Below are positions 57,377 to 64,000 of a stretch of 64,000 nucleotides of DNA, piece by piece (position 1 is the first letter of the stretch; every line of letters begins with the position of its first letter). Source of the stretch: an uncultured Pseudoflavonifractor sp. GTDB taxonomy: Bacteria; Bacillota; Clostridia; Oscillospirales; Oscillospiraceae. Made by a program: the position numbers and the translations under genes. The notes beneath the pieces were generated by a model. The model did no database searches. It had not been told where the DNA came from and saw nothing but the letters and a program-made list of their open reading frames with translations. The stretch spans positions 28,286 to 92,285 of the forward strand of contig CANEAY010000010.1 of NCBI GenBank assembly GCA_947425785.1, given 5' to 3'.

Positions 57377-58738
57377 ATGAATCAGAACGAGCCGATCCGC
57401 GACGCGCGGCAGCTGGGGGTACCCAAGATGCTGCTGCTGGGCCTGCAGCACATGTTTGCCATGTTCGGGGCCACCATTCTGGTGCCCATCCTGGTCAACA
57501 GCCAGACAAATGCCGCCGGGGAGGCCATCGGCATGCCCCTGAGCATCCAGACCACCCTGTTCTTCGCCGGTCTGGGCACCCTGTTCTTCCACCTGTGCAC
57601 CAAGCTGAAAGTGCCCGCTTTCCTGGGTTCCTCCTTCGCCTTCCTGGGGGGCTTTGCCGCCATGGGCGCCATGAATGAGGGCATTTACGCCGCCATGAGC
57701 CAGGGGGAAAAGCTCCAGTATGCCTGCGGCGGTATCGTGGTGGCGGGACTGCTCTACCTGGTACTGGCTCTGCTGGTAAAGGTGGTGGGCGTCCATAAGG
57801 TCATGCGGTTCCTGCCCCCGGTGGTCACCGGCCCCATCATCATCTGCATCGGCCTGAACCTGGCCCCCTCCGCTGTGAGCAATGCCTCCACCTGCTGGTG
57901 GCTGGCGCTGGTGGCCATGGCCATCATCATCGTGTGCAACATCTGGGGCAAGGGGATGGTGAAGATCATCCCCATCCTGCTGGGCGTGGTGGGGGCCTAC
58001 ATCGTGGCCATCGTCACAAACCAGGTGGATTTCTCCGGCGTGAAGGACGCCGCCTGGCTGGGGTTCCAGCCCTTCATCACCGACTTCGGCGGCAGTGTGG
58101 CCAAGTTTGACCTGTCCGCCGTCCTGGTGATGGCTCCCATCGCCGTGGCCTCCATGATGGAGCACATCGGCGACATGTCCGCCATCTCTGCCACGGTGGG
58201 GGAGAACTTCCTGGAGGAGCCGGGCCTGCACCGGACTCTCATCGGCGACGGCATCGCCACCTCTCTGGCCGGTATGTTCGGCGGCCCCGCCAACACCACC
58301 TACGGCGAGAACACCGGCGTGCTGGTGCTCAGCCGGGTCTATGATCCCAAGGTCATCCGGCTGGCGGCGGTCTATGCCCTGGTGCTCTCTTTCAGCCCCA
58401 AGTTCGCCGCCCTCATCGGGGCACTGCCCTCCGCCATCATCGGCGGCGTCAGCTTCATCCTCTACGGCATGATCTCCGCCATTGGCGTGCGGAATGTGGT
58501 GGAGAACCAGGTGGACTTCACCAACTCCCGGAACCTTATCATCGCCGCCGTCATTCTGGTCTGCGGACTGGGCTTCTCCAGCGGCCTGTCCTTCGCAGTG
58601 GGGGGCGCCACCGTCACCCTCACCGGCCTGGCCATCGCCGCTATCGCCGGCATTGCCCTGAACGCCATCTTGCCCGGCAACGACTACGAGTTCGGCAAGG
58701 ACGACGGGCACAACTCCGGCAATTTGGGTAAGTACTAA
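57377..58738 (+). CDS. uraA: Uracil permease (NCS2 / UraA-PyrP family)
   Basis: 453 residues, ~14 membrane segments. UraA-type signatures: GLQHMFAMFGATILVPIL, FLGSSFAFLGG, the substrate-binding EHIGDMSAIS with Glu, and GDGIATSLAGMFGGPANTTY followed by GENTGV. This pattern fits uracil rather than xanthine/urate carriers, and the leader resembles a pyrimidine-sensing attenuator, not a purine riboswitch. It imports uracil with protons for salvage. Start ATG 57377 has AGAGGAGAG upstream; the gene is a single transcription unit closed by a terminator. Confidence 0.92.
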   Translation: MNQNEPIRDARQLGVPKMLLLGLQHMFAMFGATILVPILVNSQTNAAGEAIGMPLSIQTTLFFAGLGTLFFHLCTKLKVPAFLGSSFAFLGGFAAMGAMNEGIYAAMSQGEKLQYACGGIVVAGLLYLVLALLVKVVGVHKVMRFLPPVVTGPIIICIGLNLAPSAVSNASTCWWLALVAMAIIIVCNIWGKGMVKIIPILLGVVGAYIVAIVTNQVDFSGVKDAAWLGFQPFITDFGGSVAKFDLSAVLVMAPIAVASMMEHIGDMSAISATVGENFLEEPGLHRTLIGDGIATSLAGMFGGPANTTYGENTGVLVLSRVYDPKVIRLAAVYALVLSFSPKFAALIGALPSAIIGGVSFILYGMISAIGVRNVVENQVDFTNSRNLIIAAVILVCGLGFSSGLSFAVGGATVTLTGLAIAAIAGIALNAILPGNDYEFGKDDGHNSGNLGKY

Positions 58739-58754
58739 GAGCGAGAAAGAGGAG

Positions 58755-58786
58755 GCCCGGGCCGCTCGGCCCGGGCTTCTTTTCAT
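58755..58786 (+). terminator. Terminator after uraA
   Basis: GC-rich stem GCCCGGGCC / GGCCCGGGC followed by TTCTTTTC. Confidence 0.82.
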
Positions 58787-58793
58787 TTTGGAA

Positions 58794-58820
58794 TTAGCAC
58801 TCTTCACGTGGAAGTGCTAA
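58794..58820. promoter_or_regulatory. CIRCE operator (HrcA site), upstream copy
   Basis: TTAGCACTC, 9-base spacer, AAGTGCTAA. The consensus is TTAGCACTC-N9-GAGTGCTAA, so only one base differs. HrcA represses heat-shock genes through this element. Confidence 0.88.
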
Positions 58821-58961
58821 CGTTTACAATTTGGACATAATTTCTGCTATATTTGTTTACAGGCATTGATTATACTTGGTTTCAGAAAACAGGAGCAGGC
58901 CGGGAAGGGAAAAACCTCTTCCGCCGCCGGAAAGGATGAGGCCCATGGAGCCCGAGAAAAG

Positions 58962-58988
58962 TTAGCAAAGAAAAGATTTGAGTGCTAA
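58962..58988. promoter_or_regulatory. Second, degenerate CIRCE operator close to hsp20
   Basis: TTAGCAAAG, 9-base spacer, GAGTGCTAA. The right arm is perfect, the left arm matches at 6 of 9 bases, and the spacer length is exact. It lies 33 bases before the Hsp20 start, within the likely transcript leader. The region 58787-59020 holds no other gene; a possible -10 is TATACT at 58871-58876. Confidence 0.65.
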
Positions 58989-59020
58989 ATCAAAAACAAA
59001 ATGAAAAGGAGTTTTTAATT

Positions 59021-59446
59021 ATGTTTGGAATGATCCCTTTTGACCGCAGCGACAACAATTTCTTCGACACCTTCGACAGCTTCGCCCGGGACTTCTTCCG
59101 CAAGAGCAACGCCGAGCTGCCCGCCTTCCGCACCGACATCCGGGGCACCGGGGACAGCTACCTGCTGGAGGCCGAGCTGCCCGGCTTCAAGAAGGAGGAT
59201 ATTTCTCTGGACTTGAAGGATGGCATTCTTACCATCACTGCCGTCCATCAGGACAGCGCCGAGACCAAGGACGAGGGCGGCTATATCCGCCGGGAGCGCC
59301 GCATCGGCTCCTTCCAGCGCAGCTTCGACGTGACGGGCATTGAGGAGGGGGCCATCACCGCCGCCTATGAGAACGGGGTGTTGAGCCTGACCCTGCCCAA
59401 GGTAAAGCCCACCGAGCCGGAGACTAAGAAGATATTTATTCAGTGA
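59021..59446 (+). CDS. Hsp20/alpha-crystallin small heat-shock protein
   Basis: 141 residues from the ATG at 59021 (AAAAGGAG upstream). The alpha-crystallin domain spans about 40-130: DSYLLEAELPGFKKEDISLD, GGYIRRERRIGSFQRSFDV and the C-terminal ENGVLSLTLPK; the tail ends in a KIFIQ near-IxI motif used for oligomer contacts. It holds unfolding proteins without ATP. Two CIRCE elements upstream predict HrcA control. Monocistronic and closed by a terminator. Confidence 0.95.
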   Translation: MFGMIPFDRSDNNFFDTFDSFARDFFRKSNAELPAFRTDIRGTGDSYLLEAELPGFKKEDISLDLKDGILTITAVHQDSAETKDEGGYIRRERRIGSFQRSFDVTGIEEGAITAAYENGVLSLTLPKVKPTEPETKKIFIQ

Positions 59447-59501
59447 GTGGAAGACAACCGAGCGGTCAGCCACTTGCGAAGCGTGACAGCCTTGGAACAA
59501 C

Positions 59502-59538
59502 AAAAAAGCGGGACGGCCTCAAGGCCGTCCCGCTTTTT
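59502..59538. terminator. Bidirectional terminator between hsp20 and the SLH-carboxypeptidase gene
   Basis: AAAAAAGCGGGACGGCCT / AGGCCGTCCCGCTTTTTT around a CA loop; T-runs on both strands. Confidence 0.92.
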
Positions 59539-61028
59539 TAACCGCCCATGTAAGATAAGTGCATATAGTCGTGGTAGCCGCTGTTAGGGTCGTCGTCCCA
59601 GGCCCAGGCGTCGCCGCCCCAAGACCAGCCGTGTTCGGCAAAGATGCGCACCACGGAGCCGTCGGAGGGCATGGAGTAGGGATCCTCGCCGGGCTTCCAG
59701 TAGCTGCCCACCATGGCCTTGCCGTCCCGCACCTGGTAGTTTTCCGCAGCGTTGATGTCGATAGCGGTGCCGCAGTTGTGTTCGCCGGTGGCGCTGTCAC
59801 CCCGCCAGCTGTAGCCGCCGACGTCGTGGATGGGGAACTGCTCGGGGTCGTTGTAAATTTCGGTGAAGATGGCTACCACATCCCCGGCGATGGCGGCGTT
59901 GATGACCAGGTCGGTGGTGGCGGGGACTTTATTGCCCTGACGATCCAGATGCCAGACGGGGATGGTGACGGTGGTCATGTGGGCGTAGGCCTCTGTCTGG
60001 TTGTCGTAGCGGCGCTTGGCCGGGTCGCCGAAGAGGAGGGTGCACTTCTGGTCGTTCTCCCCCTGGAACCAGAGCCAGAAGGGCTGGTCATAATAGTCGT
60101 CCCAGCTGGCCTCTCCACGCTCCACCGCCTCTTCGAAGTCGGCCTGGTCGTTTTCCGCCCTGGTAAAGGGGCGGTAGACCAGAGTGTACTCACTTTTCCG
60201 GGTGGTCACCTGCTCATAGTCGGAAAGGCACACATACCGGGGGAGGAGCTCCTCGTCGTCCACCAGGTACCAGACGGACTCGCCAACCTCGGTCTCCACC
60301 ACCTGATCCGGGGCCAGGGGATCGCCCTGCCGGTCAGTGATGTGGATGGTCACGGTCGTTTCCTCGCCGTAGTGGGAGGATTCCTCGGCGTCTATGACCC
60401 GGATGAGGAGGACACTGCCGTCGGAGCGCTTGATGGTCTCCCCGCCGCCGAAGGTGCCGTCGTCCCGGCCGTAGACGATGCCGGCGTCGTAGAGCCGGGT
60501 GAGGGCCACCTGATAGGGGGCGCCCAGGGCGGCATAGTCGGAGAAGGCCTCATCGGCGGGCAGGGGCTCGTCCCAGTCCCAGTAGTACCAGCCGCGGTAG
60601 CCATGGGCATCCTCGGGGAGCACCCGGGCCAGGAGCACGGCGGCATCGGCCCGGAGGATGGGAGCGGCCAGGGTCTCCGGGGTGACGGGGAGGAAGTCGC
60701 CTTCCAGAAGGAGCCCTTCGCCCAGGGCGGCCCAGTAGCCCGCCTGATCCCAGTTTACGCCGTTGGCGATCAGGGAGGCGTAGGTCTCCGGGTAAAAGGC
60801 CCGAACCAGCATCACCAGGTACTGGCCCCAGGTGAGGGTGTCGTCGGGATGGATAGAGCCGTCGTCATAGCCGGTGATGACCCCCAGCTCCACGGCCTGG
60901 GACATCTCGTCATAGGCCCAGTGGGAGGCAGGGAGGTCGGAGAAGGTGCGGGGGGCCGCCTGGGCCCCGGCAGGCAGGAGGAGAGCGGCCGTCAGGAGCA
61001 GGGCGGAGAGGCGGGAGAGCGTTTTCAT
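59538..61028 (-). CDS. SLH-domain protein with M15-type D-Ala-D-Ala carboxypeptidase domain
   Basis: 496 residues from the ATG at 61028. A signal peptide (ending AGAQAA, ~1-26) is followed by two to three SLH-like units (~30-225: FSDLPASHWAYDEMSQAVEL, VYGRDDGTFGGGETIKRSD), an unassigned middle region, and a C-terminal M15 peptidase (~390-496) with GEHNCGTAIDIN (His and Asp zinc ligands) and DYMHLSYM (His ligand). It should trim peptidoglycan stem peptides while bound to the wall polymer by SLH. Promoter at 61064-61092. Coupling SLH to an M15 enzyme links it functionally to the giant SLH protein's anchoring polymer. Confidence 0.9.
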   Translation of the reverse strand: MKTLSRLSALLLTAALLLPAGAQAAPRTFSDLPASHWAYDEMSQAVELGVITGYDDGSIHPDDTLTWGQYLVMLVRAFYPETYASLIANGVNWDQAGYWAALGEGLLLEGDFLPVTPETLAAPILRADAAVLLARVLPEDAHGYRGWYYWDWDEPLPADEAFSDYAALGAPYQVALTRLYDAGIVYGRDDGTFGGGETIKRSDGSVLLIRVIDAEESSHYGEETTVTIHITDRQGDPLAPDQVVETEVGESVWYLVDDEELLPRYVCLSDYEQVTTRKSEYTLVYRPFTRAENDQADFEEAVERGEASWDDYYDQPFWLWFQGENDQKCTLLFGDPAKRRYDNQTEAYAHMTTVTIPVWHLDRQGNKVPATTDLVINAAIAGDVVAIFTEIYNDPEQFPIHDVGGYSWRGDSATGEHNCGTAIDINAAENYQVRDGKAMVGSYWKPGEDPYSMPSDGSVVRIFAEHGWSWGGDAWAWDDDPNSGYHDYMHLSYMGG

Positions 61029-61063
61029 ACTGACCTCCAAAATTTCGACATCATTCGCTTTTC

Positions 61064-61092
61064 AGTATAAACTGCTCCCTCAAGGGTGTCAA
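61064..61092 (-). promoter_or_regulatory. Sigma-A promoter of the SLH-carboxypeptidase gene
   Basis: Minus strand TTGACA (61087-61092), 17-base spacer, TATACT (61064-61069). Confidence 0.82.
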
Positions 61093-61106
61093 GGCCGGCG
61101 GAATGG

Positions 61107-61142
61107 CAAAAAAAGCCGTCCCTTCCAGGAAGGGACGGCTTT
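61107..61142 (-). terminator. Terminator after the first SleB-type gene
   Basis: Stem AGCCGTCCCTTCC / GGAAGGGACGGCT; on the minus strand it is followed by seven T. Confidence 0.9.
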
Positions 61143-61156
61143 GATGCGCGAGGGGA

Positions 61157-61975
61157 TCAGGCGTAGAAGGCGTGGGCGCCGATGGTGGCCACATAGGGCC
61201 GGTTCCGGGAGGCCCAGCTGTTGGGGGAGTACCGGGGGTTGATGAAGTAGAGGGCGTTCCCGGCGGTGTTGGCCCCGTCCAGGCAAAGCTTGGCGGCGAT
61301 GACGCACTCCTCGGTGGGGGTGGCGTAGATGGTGCCGTTGGAGACGGGGGTGAACTGGTTGCGCTGGAAGATGACCTCATAGACCGTGTTGGGGAACTTG
61401 GAGCTGGCCACCCGGTTGAGTACCACGTTGCCCACGGCGATCTTGCCCTCCAGGGACTGGTTGCCGCTCTCGGCGTAGATGATGTGGCTGAGCCAGTAGA
61501 GCACGTCCTCCTGGTAGACTGCGCTGCCGGAGGTGATGGGGCCCATGCCGGCGGTAAAGACCACGTCCTGGCCCACGGGATCCCAGGAGACGTTGGCCCC
61601 CAGAGCGGCGGCCAGCACCCGGCTGGGCACCTGGATGGTGCCGCCCAGGGAACGGGTGCCCTGGGGCATATAGAGATAGCGGCCGTTGGCGACCAGGTAG
61701 GGACGTCCGGGCTGGATGGTGAGCTCCAGGCCGGCGGCGGTGACTACCGCCTGACCGTTCTGCCACACAGCCTGAGCGTCGGGGTAGAGAGAGCGTACTA
61801 CGGGCCAATAGGACACAAAGGTGGTCTGCCCTTCGACCTGGACAGGGACGTCCAGCTCGATGACGGCGTTGTTGACGATGACGTCGATGCCGTCGCTCTC
61901 CACGGCGATCACATTGCCGCCCAGCCCAAAGGTCAGGCACAGGCACATCGCCAGGGTGAGAAGACGTTTCAACAT
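61157..61975 (-). CDS. SleB-type cell-wall (spore-cortex) hydrolase with copper-amine-oxidase-like domain, paralogue 1
   Basis: 272 residues. Signal peptide (~1-24), two copper-amine-oxidase-N-like units (~30-140; the fold binds wall or other ligands, not copper here), then a SleB/Hydrolase_2 domain (~150-272): VLYWLSHIIYAESGNQSLEG with the catalytic Glu, KIAVGNVVLNRVASSKFPNT and NPRYSPNSWASRNRP. SleB-type lytic transglycosylases cut cortex peptidoglycan during germination. Start ATG with AGGAGG upstream. It neighbours a second paralogue (about 62296-63078), but has its own promoter and leader hairpin. Confidence 0.92.
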   Translation of the reverse strand: MLKRLLTLAMCLCLTFGLGGNVIAVESDGIDVIVNNAVIELDVPVQVEGQTTFVSYWPVVRSLYPDAQAVWQNGQAVVTAAGLELTIQPGRPYLVANGRYLYMPQGTRSLGGTIQVPSRVLAAALGANVSWDPVGQDVVFTAGMGPITSGSAVYQEDVLYWLSHIIYAESGNQSLEGKIAVGNVVLNRVASSKFPNTVYEVIFQRNQFTPVSNGTIYATPTEECVIAAKLCLDGANTAGNALYFINPRYSPNSWASRNRPYVATIGAHAFYA

Positions 61976-61997
61976 GAAATAATTCCTCCTGAAAAAG

Positions 61998-62036
61998 TTA
62001 CAATTTGATGGCCATGGGGCCCATCAAATTGTAACC
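61998..62036 (-). other. 15-bp inverted repeat at the 5' end of the SleB1 mRNA
   Basis: GTTACAATTTGATGG and its exact complement flank a 9-base centre. It begins about at the predicted transcription start (62032) and ends just before the ribosome site, with TTTTTC between. It may be an operator, a 5' stabiliser or an attenuator-like hairpin. The rest of the 61976-62295 gap is AT-rich with no ORF I support; a small palindrome CCATAT-CAAG-ATATGG is at 62201-62216. Confidence 0.55.
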
Positions 62037-62038
62037 GC

Positions 62039-62067
62039 ATTGTAACTGTTTTGAAACCAAAAGTCAA
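62039..62067 (-). promoter_or_regulatory. Sigma-A promoter of SleB1
   Basis: Minus strand TTGACT (62062-62067), 17-base spacer, TACAAT (62039-62044). Confidence 0.75.
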
Positions 62068-62257
62068 GAAAAATTTTTTGAAACCGGTGTTTTAACGCTG
62101 AAATTGTCGATTTTGACGACAAAAAATGATTGAAAAAAGTTACAGGGGGAGGGGCGGGAGCCCTTGGGAGAACAGGGATAGGGGGGTGGAAGGGGTTTCC
62201 ATATCAAGATATGGGGGCAGTGGGGAACGTGAGGTAAAAAAATTTGGCCCGGAGGGA

Positions 62258-62288
62258 CAAAAAAACGCCCTCACGGGCGTTTTTTTGC
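62258..62288 (-). terminator. Terminator after SleB2
   Basis: Stem ACGCCC-TCAC-GGGCGT with A- and T-runs on both sides, so it reads as bidirectional. Confidence 0.85.
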
Positions 62289-62295
62289 GTTTTTA

Positions 62296-63078
62296 TTATA
62301 GGTAGAACCAGTGGGCGCCGATGGTGGTGACGTAGAGGCGGTTTTCCATGGTCCAGTGGTTGTCGGTGAGATGGGGAGCCAGAAAGTAGAGACTGCCGCC
62401 CACCGTGTTTTCCCCGGCCAGGCAGGCGATGGCGGCCCGGACGCTCTCTTCCGTAGGCGGGTCGTAGACGGTGCCGTTGCGCACCGGCTCAAACTGGCCG
62501 CCCCAGCGGTCGTCAAAGATGACGCCGTAGATGGTGTCGGGGAAGTCGGGGCTGGCTACCCGGTTGAGGACTACGTTGCCCACGGCGATCTTTCCCTCCC
62601 AGCACTCCCCCCGGCTTTCGGCGGAGATGATGCGGGAGAGCCAGTAGACCTGGTCGTCGTAGCTGCTGCCTTTGGAGGTGGTGAGCTCCACGGTGTTGGT
62701 GGGGCCGTTCCAGGTCACATCTACCCCCAGCAGGGAGGCCAGGGGACGGATGGGTACCAGGGTGCGGCCGTTCTCCAGCAGGACGGGGGAGGAGAGGGGG
62801 ACGTTGTCCTCCTCTTCACAGAGGAGGGCGGCCTGGCCCGGCTGGGCGGAGAAGGTGAGGGAAGGGGTGTACACATTGGCCCGGCCCGCACCCCAGAAGA
62901 CAGAGGCATCGGGGCAGAGGGCCTCCACCACGGCCCGGAGGGAGACGTAGGTGGAGCCATGGTAGACCGGGGTAGGGCCTACGTCCAGGGGCTTGCCGTC
63001 CAGGGTGAGACTGGCGGCTTGGGCCGATGGGGTCAAGAGGAGCAGGCCCAGAAAAAGGGCGGTGAACTGGCGTTTCAT
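62296..63078 (-). CDS. SleB-type cell-wall hydrolase with copper-amine-oxidase-like domain, paralogue 2
   Basis: 260 residues, same layout as its neighbour at 61157-61975: signal peptide (~1-21), copper-amine-oxidase-N-like region (~25-130, GRTLVPIRPLASLLGVDVTW), SleB domain (~140-260) with VYWLSRIISAESRGECWEGK, the catalytic Glu, and KIAVGNVVLNRVASPDFPDT. The paralogues share the catalytic core closely and differ in the N-domain, which indicates tandem duplication and divergence. It has its own promoter (63121-63149) and terminator. Confidence 0.92.
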   Translation of the reverse strand: MKRQFTALFLGLLLLTPSAQAASLTLDGKPLDVGPTPVYHGSTYVSLRAVVEALCPDASVFWGAGRANVYTPSLTFSAQPGQAALLCEEEDNVPLSSPVLLENGRTLVPIRPLASLLGVDVTWNGPTNTVELTTSKGSSYDDQVYWLSRIISAESRGECWEGKIAVGNVVLNRVASPDFPDTIYGVIFDDRWGGQFEPVRNGTVYDPPTEESVRAAIACLAGENTVGGSLYFLAPHLTDNHWTMENRLYVTTIGAHWFYL

Positions 63079-63120
63079 GGGAGAGCCTCCTTGAAAAGTT
63101 TGTTGCTAATTTGCAGTTAA

Positions 63121-63149
63121 ATTGTAAATGATAGCAATGTTTGTTTCAA
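63121..63149 (-). promoter_or_regulatory. Sigma-A promoter of SleB2
   Basis: Minus strand TTGAAA (63144-63149), 17-base spacer, TACAAT (63121-63126). Confidence 0.75.
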
Positions 63150-63177
63150 GGAACAATGTCTTCCATGGGAAAAGGAG

Positions 63178-63210
63178 GAAAAAGCCCCTCCCGGGGGAGG
63201 GACTTTCCTG
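63178..63210 (-). terminator. Candidate terminator after the small ORF at 63257
   Basis: On the minus strand AGTCCCTCCC / GGGAGGGGCT with one mismatch, followed by five T. It is the expected 3' end for the 63257-63442 ORF. Confidence 0.6.
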
Positions 63211-63253
63211 CCGATGTATGCCGCCCATCCTGGGCGGCGAGGGTGCGGGATAT

Positions 63254-63265
63254 AGTTTACATAAT
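63254..63265. repeat. Shared AT-rich motif, related copy (AGTTTACATAAT)
   Basis: Same 12 bases as in the copy at 13628-13639; here it overlaps the TAA stop of the small minus-strand ORF. Confidence 0.45.
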
Positions 63266-63442
63266 ATGCTCCTGACAGAAGTCGTCCAAGACCTGAAAAC
63301 CCATCCGATCCCAGCTTGCCAGCGGGAATTTGCGGATGCTGGTGGCGTCCCATTGGGAACACAGGCGGTTCTCCGGATCCAGACGAAGGCTGTCAGCAGG
63401 GCGGGACGTTCTCTTTTTCTTCACGCTTACGCCGGTCTCCAT
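63257..63442 (-). CDS. Small hypothetical protein
   Basis: 61 residues, charged, no membrane segment. Support: an ATG with GGGGGTGAAGG upstream, a terminator-like hairpin 50 bases after the stop, and balanced residue content (SLRLDPENRLCSQWDATSIR, WDRMGFQVLDDFCQEHIM). I recognise no family. A weak promoter (TTCTTT, 16 bases, TATACT) is upstream. It could be a chance ORF in a gap between rpmB and SleB2, so confidence is moderate. Confidence 0.5.
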   Translation of the reverse strand: METGVSVKKKRTSRPADSLRLDPENRLCSQWDATSIRKFPLASWDRMGFQVLDDFCQEHIM

Positions 63443-63510
63443 ACCTTCACCCCCATCAAAAAGTGTGTCCGATGGGATACAAAGTATAGGTGGAACTTCT
63501 TGGGAAAGAA

Positions 63511-63547
63511 GTAAAAAAGCCGCTGTCGATGACAGCGGCTTTTTGTC
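63511..63547. terminator. Terminator after rpmB
   Basis: AAAAAGCCGCTGTC / GACAGCGGCTTTTT around GAT; T-runs on both strands. Confidence 0.9.
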
Positions 63548-63560
63548 TGTGAAAGGGGAA

Positions 63561-63749
63561 TTACACGGCGCGGGTGACCTTACCGGAACGGAGGCATCTG
63601 GTGCAGACGTACACGTGCTTGGGAGTGCCGTCGACGATCGCCTTGACCCGTTTCACATTGGGCTTCCAGGGACGGTTGGAGCGGCGGTGAGAGTGGGAGA
63701 CCTGATTGCCGAACACAACGCCCTTGTCGCAGAATTCACATTTGGCCAT
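63561..63749 (-). CDS. rpmB: 50S ribosomal protein L28
   Basis: 62 residues. MAKCEFCDKGVVFGNQVSHS, HRRSNRPWKPNVKRVKA and VCTRCLRSGKV give the L28 fold with two CxxC pairs, the zinc-binding form. A strong site (GAGGTAAAAG) precedes the ATG, and the promoter at 63801-63829 is nearly consensus. Structural protein of the large subunit. Confidence 0.97.
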   Translation of the reverse strand: MAKCEFCDKGVVFGNQVSHSHRRSNRPWKPNVKRVKAIVDGTPKHVYVCTRCLRSGKVTRAV

Positions 63750-63800
63750 TCGCTTTTACCTCCTCGCTGGTCAGGATACGCTTGAAAAGCATCGGCTTCT

Positions 63801-63829
63801 ATATTAGCAGAATCAAGGAGAAAAAGCAA
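63801..63829 (-). promoter_or_regulatory. Sigma-A promoter of rpmB
   Basis: Minus strand TTGCTT (63824-63829), 17-base spacer, TAATAT (63801-63806). Confidence 0.75.
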
Positions 63830-63887
63830 GGTTTTTTTTCGAAAAGTGACTTAAACTGTGGGAAGGGCCCTTTCCGCATCCTCTTGC

Positions 63888-64000
63888 GGGGGGGGGGGGG
63901 GGGGGGGGGGGGGCGGGGGGGGGGGGGGGGGAGGTGGGGGAACCCGCAAATGTGGGGGCCCAGGTGCACGGGGGTAATTAAAAATGCGGGCCCCCATCGG
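63888..64000. other. G-homopolymer and adjoining low-quality-looking contig end
   Basis: 26 G, one C, 17 more G, then GAGGTGGGGG and a G/C-rich remainder. Nothing biological is supported here. It looks like the poly-G reads produced when an instrument sees no signal, assembled onto the contig end. No gene follows rpmB. Confidence 0.75.

Overview
The window looks like chromosome from a GC-rich, low-GC-phylum (Firmicutes/Bacillota) gut anaerobe of the Oscillospiraceae type (Flavonifractor / Pseudoflavonifractor / Lawsonibacter-like). Reasons: GC-rich codon use with Gram-positive style Shine-Dalgarno sites and sigma-A promoters, no outer-membrane genes, SLH-domain surface proteins, two SleB-type cortex hydrolases (spore former), CIRCE heat-shock operators, and the nadD-yqeK / LCP / rsfS gene order common in Clostridia. 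The genus is an inference. No tRNA, rRNA, CRISPR array, prophage or insertion sequence was seen. The last ~115 bases hold an almost pure G homopolymer, which looks like a contig-end sequencing artefact.

Layout. 1-3068: end of an operon with a NadD-YqeK fusion, an LCP cell-wall ligase and RsfS. 3082-11139: a MerR regulator divergent from a tight six-gene operon (iron alcohol dehydrogenase, ATC-hydrolase-family enzyme, YjiH-type transporter, M20 peptidase, M24 peptidase, CyuA-type cysteine desulfidase) that reads as a catabolic route for cysteine or a masked cysteine compound. 11142-15072 (minus): YqeG phosphatase, endonuclease IV family protein, aminopeptidase P, GNAT and VanX-like dipeptidase. 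15172-18739: an unknown protein, then rpsU and leuS (minus). 18936-19457: a decayed nitrilase-family gene. 19577-21081: an ECF sigma factor with a membrane anti-sigma-like partner, directly ahead of a single 17.8-kb gene (21382-39159) for a 5,925-residue secreted, SLH-anchored surface protein.

39260-46545: a papain-like hydrolase, an ABC exporter, gltX and trpS (divergent), then a TagO/WecA-like transferase and UDP-GlcNAc 2-epimerase that could start the secondary cell-wall polymer to which SLH proteins bind and which LCP proteins attach. 46607-48383: proteins of unknown function, including a compact three-gene minus-strand operon. 48456-52501: YfcE-like phosphodiesterase, then a transporter plus M20D amidohydrolase and a LysR regulator with a candidate operator. 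52548-57039 (minus): gluQ, DUF4261 protein, lysA and a MATE exporter. 57149-58738: a uracil permease behind a leader peptide/terminator arrangement that resembles the E. coli pyrBI attenuator. 58794-59446: Hsp20 under two CIRCE sites. 59538-63078 (minus): SLH-carboxypeptidase and tandem SleB-type hydrolases. 63257-63749 (minus): a small unknown ORF and rpmB.

The most promising items for follow-up are the ATC hydrolase/desulfidase operon, the pyrimidine-type attenuator, the giant surface protein with its sigma/anti-sigma neighbours, the unknown three-gene operon, and a 17-base AT-rich motif shared by two unrelated genes.
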